From: Anaerostipes sp. | GTDB taxonomy: Bacteria; Bacillota; Clostridia; Lachnospirales; Lachnospiraceae | Direction of reading: 5' to 3' | DNA length: 64,000 bases | NCBI RefSeq assembly: GCF_018381315.1 | Contig: NZ_JAGZSD010000017.1 | Coordinates: 1 to 64,000 of the forward strand | Shown here: positions 33,018 to 40,541 of the stretch, in pieces | Numbering within the stretch: the stretch's first letter is position 1 | Layout of the letters: the number at the start of each line of letters is the position of its first letter | The notes under the pieces: generated by a model | Told to the model about the DNA's origin: nothing | What the model saw: only the letters and a program-made list of their open reading frames with translations | The model's database searches: none | Made by a program: the position numbers and the translations under genes

Positions 33018-34403
33018 ATGAAAAAACTATTAGGTGTTACAGGCTGCCCAACCGGAATCGCCCATACTTACATGGCGGAGGAAGCTTTAAAAGAAGCAGC
33101 GGAAAAACTGGGAGCTGAAATGAAGGTTGAGACCAACGGAGCTGTTGGTGTCGAGAATGAATTGACTGCTGAAGATATTGCTGAATGTGACGGAATTATT
33201 GTAGCTTGTGATAAAAATGTAGATATGGACCGTTTTAACGGAAAACCTGTCATTGAAGTTCCGGTATCGGACGGGATCAGCAAGGCAGAAGAACTGGTGC
33301 AGAAGATGCTGGACGGAAACGTAGCTGTAAGAGGCGGAGAAGTAAAAGCAGCCGGCACAGAGAGCAAGGCAGAGGAAGGAAAGGATTCCATCGGACATCA
33401 GATTTATAAACATTTGATGAATGGTGTGTCTCATATGCTTCCGTTCGTTGTAGCCGGAGGTGTCTTAACAGCTATTTCTTTCTTATGGGGAATTTATTCC
33501 TTCGATCCGAACTCTGACCAGTATAATGTAATTGCCGCTACGATTAAGACAGTCGGCGGTACATCCATGGGAATGATGGTTCCGGTTCTTGCGGCATTTA
33601 TCGCCCAGTCCATCGGTGACCGTCCGGGTATGATCGCAGGTTTTGTAGGCGGTATGATTGCCAACAATACAGGATCAGGATTCATCGGAGCCATTATCGC
33701 AGGTTTCTTTGCAGGATACTTATGTAAATTTGTTGTCAATGCTTTAAAAGGACTGCCAAGACAGTTTGAAGGGTTAAAATCAATCTTTTTTATTCCGATC
33801 ATCACAGTGGCAGTTGTAGGTATTTTGATGCAGGTAACGGCAGGACCGGTTTCAGGCATCAACAAGGGAATGATGGATTTCCTGGCAGGACTTCAGAACT
33901 CCAGCCCGATTATTCTTGGACTTGCAGTAGGATGTATGTCTGCATTTGACATGGGAGGCCCGGTCAACAAAGCTGCATATGTAACAGGAACAACACTTTT
34001 AGCACAGGGTAACTTTTACTTTATGGCAGGTGTATCTGCAGCATGTATCACACCTCCGCTTATTATCGCACTCGCAGCAACTTTTGCACCAAAGAAATTT
34101 ACAAAGGCTGACCGTGCAGCAGGGCTGGTAAACTATGTACTGGGATGCACACATATCACAGAAGGTGCGATTCCGTTTGCGGCAAAAGATCCGGTAAGAG
34201 TACTGCCGATCCTGATGGCAGGTTCTTCAATCTCAGCTATTCTTTCATATGTAATGAAAGTCCAGGTGCCTGCACCTCACGGCGGATTTTTGATTCTTCC
34301 GTTAGTACATCCGGCTGTAACATGGGTATTATGTATCTTGGCAGGATCTGTTGTAGGAGCGGTACTTTATGTTCTCACTGCAAAGGATGTAGAACAGAAA
34401 TAA
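33018..34403 (+). CDS. PTS fructose-family subunit IIBC
   Basis: A 461-residue fused permease. Residues 1-100 are the fructose-type IIB domain, with the phospho-cysteine in GVTGCPTGIAHTYMAEEAL. An alanine- and lysine-rich linker follows. From about residue 125 the IIC membrane domain has nine or so hydrophobic segments, with family stretches GVSHMLPFVVAGGVLTA, DMGGPVNKAAYVTGT, and CTHITEGAIPFAAKDPVRV. It starts one base after the kinase stop. The sugar is fructose or a close ketose such as tagatose, brought in as the 1-phosphate. Confidence 0.9.
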   Translation: MKKLLGVTGCPTGIAHTYMAEEALKEAAEKLGAEMKVETNGAVGVENELTAEDIAECDGIIVACDKNVDMDRFNGKPVIEVPVSDGISKAEELVQKMLDGNVAVRGGEVKAAGTESKAEEGKDSIGHQIYKHLMNGVSHMLPFVVAGGVLTAISFLWGIYSFDPNSDQYNVIAATIKTVGGTSMGMMVPVLAAFIAQSIGDRPGMIAGFVGGMIANNTGSGFIGAIIAGFFAGYLCKFVVNALKGLPRQFEGLKSIFFIPIITVAVVGILMQVTAGPVSGINKGMMDFLAGLQNSSPIILGLAVGCMSAFDMGGPVNKAAYVTGTTLLAQGNFYFMAGVSAACITPPLIIALAATFAPKKFTKADRAAGLVNYVLGCTHITEGAIPFAAKDPVRVLPILMAGSSISAILSYVMKVQVPAPHGGFLILPLVHPAVTWVLCILAGSVVGAVLYVLTAKDVEQK

Positions 34404-34429
34404 TAGTATAAGAAAGGTTGGTAACTTTT

Positions 34430-34879
34430 ATGGAAATTATGGAATTATTTGATGAATCAACAATAAAGCTTGACTTACAGGGTGAGACAAAAGACCAGAT
34501 TATTGAAGAAATGGTAACACTTTTGGATGAAGGCGGAGTACTCGCTGACAAAGAAGAGTATAAAAAAGCCATCTATGCAAGAGAAGAGCAGTCCTCCACG
34601 GGACTTGGATTTGATATTGCAATTCCGCATGCAAAGACTGCGGCAGTGAAAACTGCAAGAGTAGCCTTTGGAAAGTCAGACAAAGGATTTGATTTTGGGG
34701 CTGAAGACGGTACAAAAGCTCACCTGATTTTCATGATTGCGGCAACCGACACAGACAGCAACTTGCATCTGCAGGCGCTGGCAACACTTTCAAGAAATCT
34801 GATCAAAGCAGATTTCAGAGCAAAACTTCTGGCAGCCAATACTGCAGGGGAAGTTATGGATGTTTTGAAAAATTTATAG
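34430..34879 (+). CDS. PTS fructose-family subunit IIA
   Basis: A 149-residue IIA protein of the fructose/mannitol (FruA) type. The phospho-histidine is in GFDIAIPHAKTAAV; HLIFMIAATDTDSNLHLQALATLSRNL is the family's C-terminal stretch. ATG 34430 gives a 12-base gap from AGAAAGG; a TTG at 34418 touches that site. It completes the kinase-IIBC-IIA operon and ends before a bidirectional terminator. Confidence 0.9.
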   Translation: MEIMELFDESTIKLDLQGETKDQIIEEMVTLLDEGGVLADKEEYKKAIYAREEQSSTGLGFDIAIPHAKTAAVKTARVAFGKSDKGFDFGAEDGTKAHLIFMIAATDTDSNLHLQALATLSRNLIKADFRAKLLAANTAGEVMDVLKNL

Positions 34880-34899
34880 TGGCAGATATCTGCATAAAG

Positions 34900-34935
34900 A
34901 AAAGCGGCGGAATTTACTTCTGCCGCTTTTAAAAT
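34900..34935. terminator. Bidirectional terminator between PTS IIA and amidase genes
   Basis: AAAAGCGGC (34900-34908) pairs with GCCGCTTTT (34922-34930). T-runs occur on both strands, serving the two convergent genes. Confidence 0.8.
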
Positions 34936-34939
34936 ACTT

Positions 34940-35839
34940 TTATCGGTTTACACTTAATTTATAAGACTTGGTCTGATAAGTATTGTTTTTTGCGTTAGGA
35001 TCTTTTACTGTAGTTATTTGCATGTTTTTTTTTATAATGATCCGTTCAGCCCTTTGAGTGTCTTTAATTAAATGAAAATAATCAGCAATTCCCAGGGCAT
35101 CCTTTTCAGCAATTTTTTGGATTTTTTCATCAGAAGAAAAATATAATTTAAATTCATCGATGTTGTCCATATATCCGTGTTCAATAATAACAGCTAAAAT
35201 ACTTTCATTAATTCCTCCTTTTACGACTGCATAATAGTCACTTAATCTGCCATTGCTGTAAGTTTCTCCGGCCTCAGAAAATCGGCGCAGCAAACCCCTG
35301 TTTTTTAATCCAAGCTCACGGATGCGGTTTAATATGTTTGCACCTAACTGCTCTTCCTTTTGTGCCAAATTTTTTTTATCATTTCCGCTGGCAGTCAAAA
35401 CATAGGCACCGTCTTCCGTATCAACAATGCTGCCTTTGGCATTATGATGAATGCTTATCAATACGTCTGCCTGATCTTTTTTTGCTTTTTTCACACGTTT
35501 CTTCAAAGATATATTCTTGTCTGTCTCACGTGTCATATAAACAGCAACTCCCTGATATTTTTCCAGCGCTCTCTTTAAATATAAAGAAAGTTTCAGATTT
35601 AAGGTTTTTTCATAGGTTACTGTCTGATCTGCTGTAATCTGGGCACCTGTATCCTCGCCGCCGTGTCCGGGATCGATTTCTATTATCATTCTCTCATCCT
35701 TATCCTTGTCCGGGGGTGTCATCACTGTTTCTTTGAGGGCTGTCCTCTTGCCTGTATCACGGGACAGATTAATTTTTCCTGTATAAAACACACATAGGAG
35801 GATACAAACAGCCAAAATAAATGTTTTCAATTTTTTCAT
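34940..35839 (-). CDS. Secreted N-acetylmuramoyl-L-alanine amidase
   Basis: A 299-residue peptidoglycan amidase (Amidase_3 type, zinc dependent) that cuts the bond between muramic acid and the stem peptide. A single N-terminal hydrophobic segment (about residues 5-20) anchors or exports it. The zinc and catalytic residues are in IEIDPGHGGEDTGA (His59), ISIHHNAKG and VIIEHGYMDN (the late glutamate). Only a short tail follows; there is no wall-binding repeat. It is the last gene of a four-gene minus-strand operon with two zinc-ribbon membrane proteins, gaps 9-19 bases, so it is probably exported to act where those proteins sit. Confidence 0.88.
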   Translation of the reverse strand: MKKLKTFILAVCILLCVFYTGKINLSRDTGKRTALKETVMTPPDKDKDERMIIEIDPGHGGEDTGAQITADQTVTYEKTLNLKLSLYLKRALEKYQGVAVYMTRETDKNISLKKRVKKAKKDQADVLISIHHNAKGSIVDTEDGAYVLTASGNDKKNLAQKEEQLGANILNRIRELGLKNRGLLRRFSEAGETYSNGRLSDYYAVVKGGINESILAVIIEHGYMDNIDEFKLYFSSDEKIQKIAEKDALGIADYFHLIKDTQRAERIIIKKNMQITTVKDPNAKNNTYQTKSYKLSVNR

Positions 35840-35848
35840 AAGCAGTCT

Positions 35849-36658
35849 CTATGATTCATCTGTCAGAAATTCATTGTATGTTCTGATTTCCTTTGTTGAG
35901 CCGCTGAAAGATGCTCCGCGATAAAAACAATCAGCCAGATAATCAGCCTGTCCCTTTGGATTGTCACTCTTATCATCTGCTTTATATTTAAATATAAGAA
36001 TGTAATCATAGGTCCCGTTAGATGCAATAATCATATATTGCCCTATTGATTTATCGCTGTTTAAATAGCCGCCGTAAATTTTTCTGCAGAATGCACCTGA
36101 TTTTTTAATGCCCTCCTTCGGAAACTTAAAATAAAAATGAGAAAACTCATCTTCATAATCAGCCGCCAGATTTTTAACTTCCTGTTTCGCAGATCCGGCC
36201 GTTGCCTTTTGAGAAAATACGGTATATTCAGTTACCCCGTCATCAGCAGAAAAAACATATTTTCCATTTTTATCACTGCTTACGTGATTGAAGAAATTTT
36301 GCGGGTATACGAAACTATATCCCCCGCTGTTGCTGCAGGTTATCTTTTTATATACGTCAATATTTAAACACTTGCTGTAATCGTTGATGCTGCCGGCATC
36401 TACGGCAATGCCGCCAGTAGTGTTATCTTTACTCTCACTTGCTGTCGTTGACTTCAGTGTATTTTTTTCTGCTGCCGCAGTCTTTTCTTCCTCTGTAGCT
36501 GTTGTTTTTGCTGTTATATTATCAGCGGCCGGTGTACTTGGTGTCTGTTCTTTATTCGCAGACACGTAACAAACAACATTTAAAACAATGGATAAAGCGA
36601 CTGCTATGCTTAAACCAAGAATGATTTTTTTTTCTTTTTGCCTCATATCTATTCCCAT
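35849..36658 (-). CDS. Membrane-anchored extracellular protein of unknown function
   Basis: I do not recognise this 269-residue protein. It has one N-terminal hydrophobic segment (ILGLSIAVALSIVLNVVCYV, about residues 13-32), then a low-complexity Thr/Ala/Glu/Lys linker to about residue 80, then a folded domain of about 180 residues with several aromatic-rich strands (GGYSFVYPQNFF, YMIIASNGTYDYILIFKY) and four cysteines. The shape suggests an exported, membrane-tethered binding domain. ATG 36658 is used; a second in-frame ATG four codons in is possible. It sits between a zinc-ribbon TcaA-like protein and the amidase in one operon, so a role in envelope maintenance or stress is likely. Confidence 0.7.
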   Translation of the reverse strand: MGIDMRQKEKKIILGLSIAVALSIVLNVVCYVSANKEQTPSTPAADNITAKTTATEEEKTAAAEKNTLKSTTASESKDNTTGGIAVDAGSINDYSKCLNIDVYKKITCSNSGGYSFVYPQNFFNHVSSDKNGKYVFSADDGVTEYTVFSQKATAGSAKQEVKNLAADYEDEFSHFYFKFPKEGIKKSGAFCRKIYGGYLNSDKSIGQYMIIASNGTYDYILIFKYKADDKSDNPKGQADYLADCFYRGASFSGSTKEIRTYNEFLTDES

Positions 36659-36677
36659 CTCTTTCTCAAATGTATCA

Positions 36678-37793
36678 TTACACAGCTATTTTCCAGGTTC
36701 CATCTGCATACACCATATAAAAATCTTCATCAATGGAGAAGGTATCCTTTGCAGATTGTCCCCAAAAATCATTTGTATAAGTATATTCGCAGCTTGCATT
36801 AAATGAAATATACGGATCCTTAAAGCTCCTTGACGGGCTTTCAATAATATCGCCGGTTTTGGGCTGTGTCACGATGTCTGCTTTGGAGTTCTTGGTTCCT
36901 CCGGAAACAGTATAATAAGCAATGAAGCTTTCTGCATCTTCTCTTGAGTAAAAATAATCCTGGATTTCATCAGCAGAAACACTCTGTTTCCCAAGATAGC
37001 CGGCCCAGTCTTTTAAAAACTTTACCATAGTGTTTTTTGCTGCCTGAACCTGCGTATCGCTGTATTTAAGAGAGAGTCCATTTAAAGAATCCGTGTTTAA
37101 CTCATAAGTATCTTTTGATAAGAATCCATTCTTGTCCTCATAGGTTACAGTATGATTTCCTTCTAATACTTCAATAGAATAATATTTTTGATCTTCCTCT
37201 TCTTTCAGGTAAATATCTTTGATCTTAGTTCCGTCTATAGAAACCGGACACTGTTTTATATATGGAATTTCTATCTGGACAGTATCAACCTTTAAGCCGG
37301 CCAATTCCCACTGGTCAAAGAAAAAATATCTTTTTTTATTTAATTTTTGAAAGCTGCAGTAGTAATCAGACCCAAAATAAACCTGTTTTTCTACGGAATC
37401 TGTATCATTACTGCTGTTGATTTCTCCCAGTTCACCGGTTACATCTTCCATCACTTTTTCATAAGATGCTTTTGTAATAAACTCTGTTCCCGTGATATTG
37501 GTCATATCATAAATTTTATCCCACTGCCGATTGTTGTAATACCTGCGATATTGCTCTGCTGTTTTTTCGGCGGTACTGAACTTGCTTCCTTGTATGTAAA
37601 AAAATCCAGTACTGATACATAAAACAAGAATAAGAATACCGATGATGGTTTTACCTTTTTTTGAGAATCCTTCCCCTGTCTTTTTTGTTTTTGCCTGTTT
37701 TACTTTTGTTTCTTTCCCTATATGTAATGAAGAGCCGCACTCTTCACAAAAATTTCCGTCGGGTACATCTTTTCCGCAATTTGGACAAATCAT
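36678..37793 (-). CDS. Zinc-ribbon membrane protein, TcaA-like
   Basis: A 371-residue protein. An N-terminal zinc ribbon (MICPNCGKDVPDGNFCEECG, four cysteines) on the cytosolic side is followed by a basic stretch, one membrane helix (about residues 50-68) and an extracellular region of about 300 residues. The latter contains a PEGA-like middle part (VSIDGTKIKDIYL, VLEGNHTVTYED) and a C-terminal domain ending YMVYADGTWKIAV, as in TcaA/YvbJ-type proteins linked to glycopeptide and wall stress responses. GAGGAGATG precedes the ATG. It is the second gene of the envelope operon. The function is inferred from shape only. Confidence 0.75.
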   Translation of the reverse strand: MICPNCGKDVPDGNFCEECGSSLHIGKETKVKQAKTKKTGEGFSKKGKTIIGILILVLCISTGFFYIQGSKFSTAEKTAEQYRRYYNNRQWDKIYDMTNITGTEFITKASYEKVMEDVTGELGEINSSNDTDSVEKQVYFGSDYYCSFQKLNKKRYFFFDQWELAGLKVDTVQIEIPYIKQCPVSIDGTKIKDIYLKEEEDQKYYSIEVLEGNHTVTYEDKNGFLSKDTYELNTDSLNGLSLKYSDTQVQAAKNTMVKFLKDWAGYLGKQSVSADEIQDYFYSREDAESFIAYYTVSGGTKNSKADIVTQPKTGDIIESPSRSFKDPYISFNASCEYTYTNDFWGQSAKDTFSIDEDFYMVYADGTWKIAV

Positions 37794-37809
37794 AATTTCA
37801 TCATCTCCT

Positions 37810-38517
37810 CTATAATCCCATAAACATATTTCTTCCGTAGCTGTTTACCATATTGGCAAGAGATGTTTTAAGAACGATATATAAAACAAGACTCACAACA
37901 ATAAATGCTATCGCAAGAATATACATAGTTTTTTCTCTGTCTGTGCCGTTCACTTCATCAACCGCTTTTCCCATTAAAAAAGAAGAAGCAACTCTCCCGC
38001 TGATGAAAACAAGGATTCCTAATCCCGGATTTAAAAGCAGACAGATGGTACACAGTACTAAAAATATAACATTAATTGGGGCGGCCGCTGCTGGAACAGT
38101 CATAAAGCCGGCATAGGATGCGCTGCTTTTGCATATCAATTTTTCTAATGACCACAGCACAAGGGTTGTCACTGCGTTTATTCCTATGACAAACAAAAGC
38201 GAATAGATAAATATTTTGGGATAAGAGATCATCTGACGTCCAAAATATGATGATCCTATGGTGGATGATACAAATATCATCAGGCAGATTCCGGTAATCA
38301 TACCTTCACCCAGCCATGTTGCTGCACTCTCCTTCAGCGAAAACGATGCAGTTATCTGTTTCGCACCGGAGGCAGGTTTTGATAATACTTTTTTTATTCC
38401 GTTTGAAATTTTATTTTTATCAATATCTTTAAAGAAACTCGATTCATCTTCTTTGATCTGACAACTGCAAACCTCCCCTTCTTCTAACTTTTTTCCGCAA
38501 AACTTACAGTATTTCAT
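37810..38517 (-). CDS. Zinc-ribbon multi-pass membrane protein
   Basis: A 235-residue protein with an N-terminal zinc ribbon (MKYCKFCGKKLEEGEVCSC, four cysteines), a soluble stretch of about 45 residues and five hydrophobic segments resembling a Yip1-like bundle. No catalytic motif is seen. AGGGAGG precedes the ATG. It is the first gene of the four-gene minus-strand operon that continues with the TcaA-like protein, the unknown exported protein and the amidase. The pairing of two zinc-ribbon proteins in one envelope operon is common in Clostridia, but their job is unknown. Confidence 0.7.
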   Translation of the reverse strand: MKYCKFCGKKLEEGEVCSCQIKEDESSFFKDIDKNKISNGIKKVLSKPASGAKQITASFSLKESAATWLGEGMITGICLMIFVSSTIGSSYFGRQMISYPKIFIYSLLFVIGINAVTTLVLWSLEKLICKSSASYAGFMTVPAAAAPINVIFLVLCTICLLLNPGLGILVFISGRVASSFLMGKAVDEVNGTDREKTMYILAIAFIVVSLVLYIVLKTSLANMVNSYGRNMFMGL

Positions 38518-38643
38518 AATTTATTTCCTCCCTTTTCCTTATGAACTGTATTATTATACCAAAAATTGACTATAATTTCAATTAGGTAAGGCCCTATCTC
38601 TCACTTTATGGAGAAATTGTCCGCATTGTACGCCAAATGCCAT

Positions 38644-38690
38644 TAAAAAAAGGCTTCACACAAAATTGTCTTTGCATGAAACCTTTTTTA
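38644..38690. terminator. A/T-flanked hairpin between the envelope operon and DeoR gene
   Basis: A run of seven A, then GG and TTCA (38644-38658), pairs with TGAA, CC and a run of six T (38677-38690). It would terminate plus-strand transcription, and on the minus strand it would end the DeoR transcript before the envelope operon. Confidence 0.6.
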
Positions 38691-38704
38691 GTGTGATCCT
38701 TTGG

Positions 38705-38812
38705 TGGTACCTTCTGTTTAGCCGTCATCCTTATCTGGCAGACACTACGTCCATGTTCCGCATGATTGGAGTGAGGCATTCTAAGAGCCGAACGGAAATC
38801 ATGCAGAACATG
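38705..38812. repeat. Family B intergenic repeat, copy 1
   Basis: About 108 bases closely matching 56639-56746. The stem is CATGTTCCGCATGATT (38752-38767) with AATCATGCAGAACATG (38797-38812), around a loop almost identical in both copies (GGAGTGAGGCATTCTAAGAG and on). One stem pair changes from G-C here to A-T in the other copy. The 38705-38751 half (CTTCTGTTTAGCCG...) is also conserved. It abuts the 3' end of the DeoR gene. The other part of this 38518-38812 gap holds the terminator above and AT-rich sequence. Confidence 0.75.
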
Positions 38813-39574
38813 TTACACTAAGATAACTTCCGTTAATTCGCTCAATGTTTTATAAGCCGCAGACGGCAGATCCTTATCGGTTATAAAATAGTCAATATCC
38901 TTCCAGTTCGCATACTGCACCAAAGAGCAGATGTGGGCTTTGGAACTGTCAGAGATCACTACAATGATCTTGGACTGCGGGATGATGGCCTGTTTGATCT
39001 GAGCATCTGTAAACTCAGACACTGCCGGGCCATTGTGCTGTTCAAAGCCGCTGGTTCCAAGAAATGAGATATCCACCTTTATCGTGTTGATAAAATTGGT
39101 GGTCTGAAAGCCTTCTGTGGACATATTGTTTGGATTCAGCTGGCCGCCGGTTAAGATAGTCACGTTGTTTCCATTATTCAAATGGTAGGTCGTGTTGATG
39201 GAATTGGTGACAATCGTATATCCTGATTTTTGGCTTAAAAGCTGTGCCATACACTGCATGGTGCTTCCGGCATCCAGATAGATGACGCCCTGTTCCGGAA
39301 TCAGCTCCAGGCCTTTTTCACATAGGGCATATTTTATGGAACTGTTTTCACTGACCCGTGTCTCAATAGGGATCGGACGGAAGCTTGAAACCAGAGTGGC
39401 ACCGCCGTGGCTGCGCTCGATAGCTCCGATCTCCTGAAGATGAGTCAGATCTCTTCGGATGGTTTCTTTTGTTACCTCAAATTTATCTGCCAGATCGCCG
39501 ATCTTTGCACTTCCTGTGCTGTTTATATATTCAACGATTTCCTTCTGCCGTTCTTTTGCAAGCAGTTTTCCCAT
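38813..39574 (-). CDS. DeoR-family transcriptional regulator
   Basis: A 253-residue repressor of the GlpR/SrlR/FruR class. The N-terminal helix-turn-helix is intact (RQKEIVEYINSTGSAKIGDLADKFEVTKETIRRDL), and the C-terminal domain has VIYLDAGSTMQCMAQLL, VTNSINTTYHLN and LTGGQLNPNN, the sugar-phosphate-binding fold. AAGGAGG precedes ATG 39574. It diverges from the kinase-dehydrogenase pair at 39784-41807, and CAAAA-rich repeats typical of DeoR operators lie in the 209-base gap, so it most likely represses both directions. Confidence 0.87.
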   Translation of the reverse strand: MGKLLAKERQKEIVEYINSTGSAKIGDLADKFEVTKETIRRDLTHLQEIGAIERSHGGATLVSSFRPIPIETRVSENSSIKYALCEKGLELIPEQGVIYLDAGSTMQCMAQLLSQKSGYTIVTNSINTTYHLNNGNNVTILTGGQLNPNNMSTEGFQTTNFINTIKVDISFLGTSGFEQHNGPAVSEFTDAQIKQAIIPQSKIIVVISDSSKAHICSLVQYANWKDIDYFITDKDLPSAAYKTLSELTEVILV

Positions 39575-39646
39575 GATCGTTCCTCCTTCATATTGATAAA
39601 TATATCATAACAGAAATTATCAGTGAATTCAAATGTGAACACACAC

Positions 39647-39743
39647 AAACAAAAATAAAACAACAAAAGTAAACATTTTTTGTGGAGAAGCATTGACATA
39701 CAGAGTAAAAAATCATATAATTCACATATAAACAAAAATAAAC
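39647..39743 (+). promoter_or_regulatory. Promoter and repeated operators between the DeoR and kinase genes
   Basis: TTGACA (39693-39698), 17-base spacer, TATAAT (39716-39721), a near-consensus promoter. Three copies of AACAAAA(A/G)TAAA occur at 39647-39661, 39662-39674 and 39730-39743, two upstream and one just after the start. DeoR-family repressors often bind CAAAA repeats of this kind. Confidence 0.65.
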
Positions 39744-39783
39744 GGACATAAAACCAAGAAAAGCAAGTATTAAGAGGTAGATC

Positions 39784-40530
39784 ATGAAAAATTGGAAGGA
39801 ATATGTATTTGATGTCAATGGTTTTCAAGTAAATACAATCTATAATGAGGAAACCATAGAAAAAATTTTCTTGCCTTTGCTTAAAAATCTGACCGAAATG
39901 CAGAAGAAAAAGAACCGGAGACTGATTGTTTTTCTGGCAGCTCCTCCTGCGGTGGGCAAGACAACACTGTCAAAGTTCCTGGAGTATCTGGCTGTACAGA
40001 ACGAAGAACTGACAGAGATACAGGCGATTGGTTTAGATGGTTTCCATTATCATTCAGATTACATTAATACTCACAATGCAGTGGTGATGGGAAAAGAAGT
40101 TCCGATGAAGAATGTCAAAGGATGTCCGGAAACCTACGATACGGAAAAACTCGGGACAAAATTCCAAAAGATAAAAGATGAAGATATTTTATGGCCTGTA
40201 TATGACAGAACGATCCACGATGTGGTGGAAGACGTGGAAAAGATTACAAAGGACATTATTTTGATCGAAGGGAACTGGCTGCTCTTAGATGAAGAGCCAT
40301 GGAAATCCATGAAGGATACAGCAGATTATACAATTCTGATCCGCTCGGAGGAAGAGACGTTAAAAGAACGGCTGATCGGAAGAAAGATGAAGGGCGGCCT
40401 TACGAGAGAAGAGGCAGAGGATTGGTACATAAACAGTGACAGCGTAAACGTCAGAAGAGTTCTGCAGACATCGATGGACGGGGACTATATATTAAAAGTC
40501 GAAGCAGATAATGATTATATTGTATTATAG
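39784..40530 (+). CDS. P-loop nucleoside/sugar kinase
   Basis: A 248-residue kinase of the uridine kinase/pantothenate kinase-like P-loop group. The P-loop is FLAAPPAVGKTTLS; the substrate region is LDGFHYHSDYI; a lid stretch is LIGRKMKGGLTREEAEDWY. This family includes FrcK, encoded in fructose ABC-transporter operons, and is often annotated nucleoside/nucleotide kinase. It starts nine bases after AAGAGGT. The next gene, 11 bases later, is a sorbose-1-phosphate-reductase-like enzyme, so the kinase may phosphorylate a free ketose or polyol that the dehydrogenase then converts. No transporter is in the pair. Confidence 0.75.
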   Translation: MKNWKEYVFDVNGFQVNTIYNEETIEKIFLPLLKNLTEMQKKKNRRLIVFLAAPPAVGKTTLSKFLEYLAVQNEELTEIQAIGLDGFHYHSDYINTHNAVVMGKEVPMKNVKGCPETYDTEKLGTKFQKIKDEDILWPVYDRTIHDVVEDVEKITKDIILIEGNWLLLDEEPWKSMKDTADYTILIRSEEETLKERLIGRKMKGGLTREEAEDWYINSDSVNVRRVLQTSMDGDYILKVEADNDYIVL

Positions 40531-40541
40531 GAGGATCAGAG

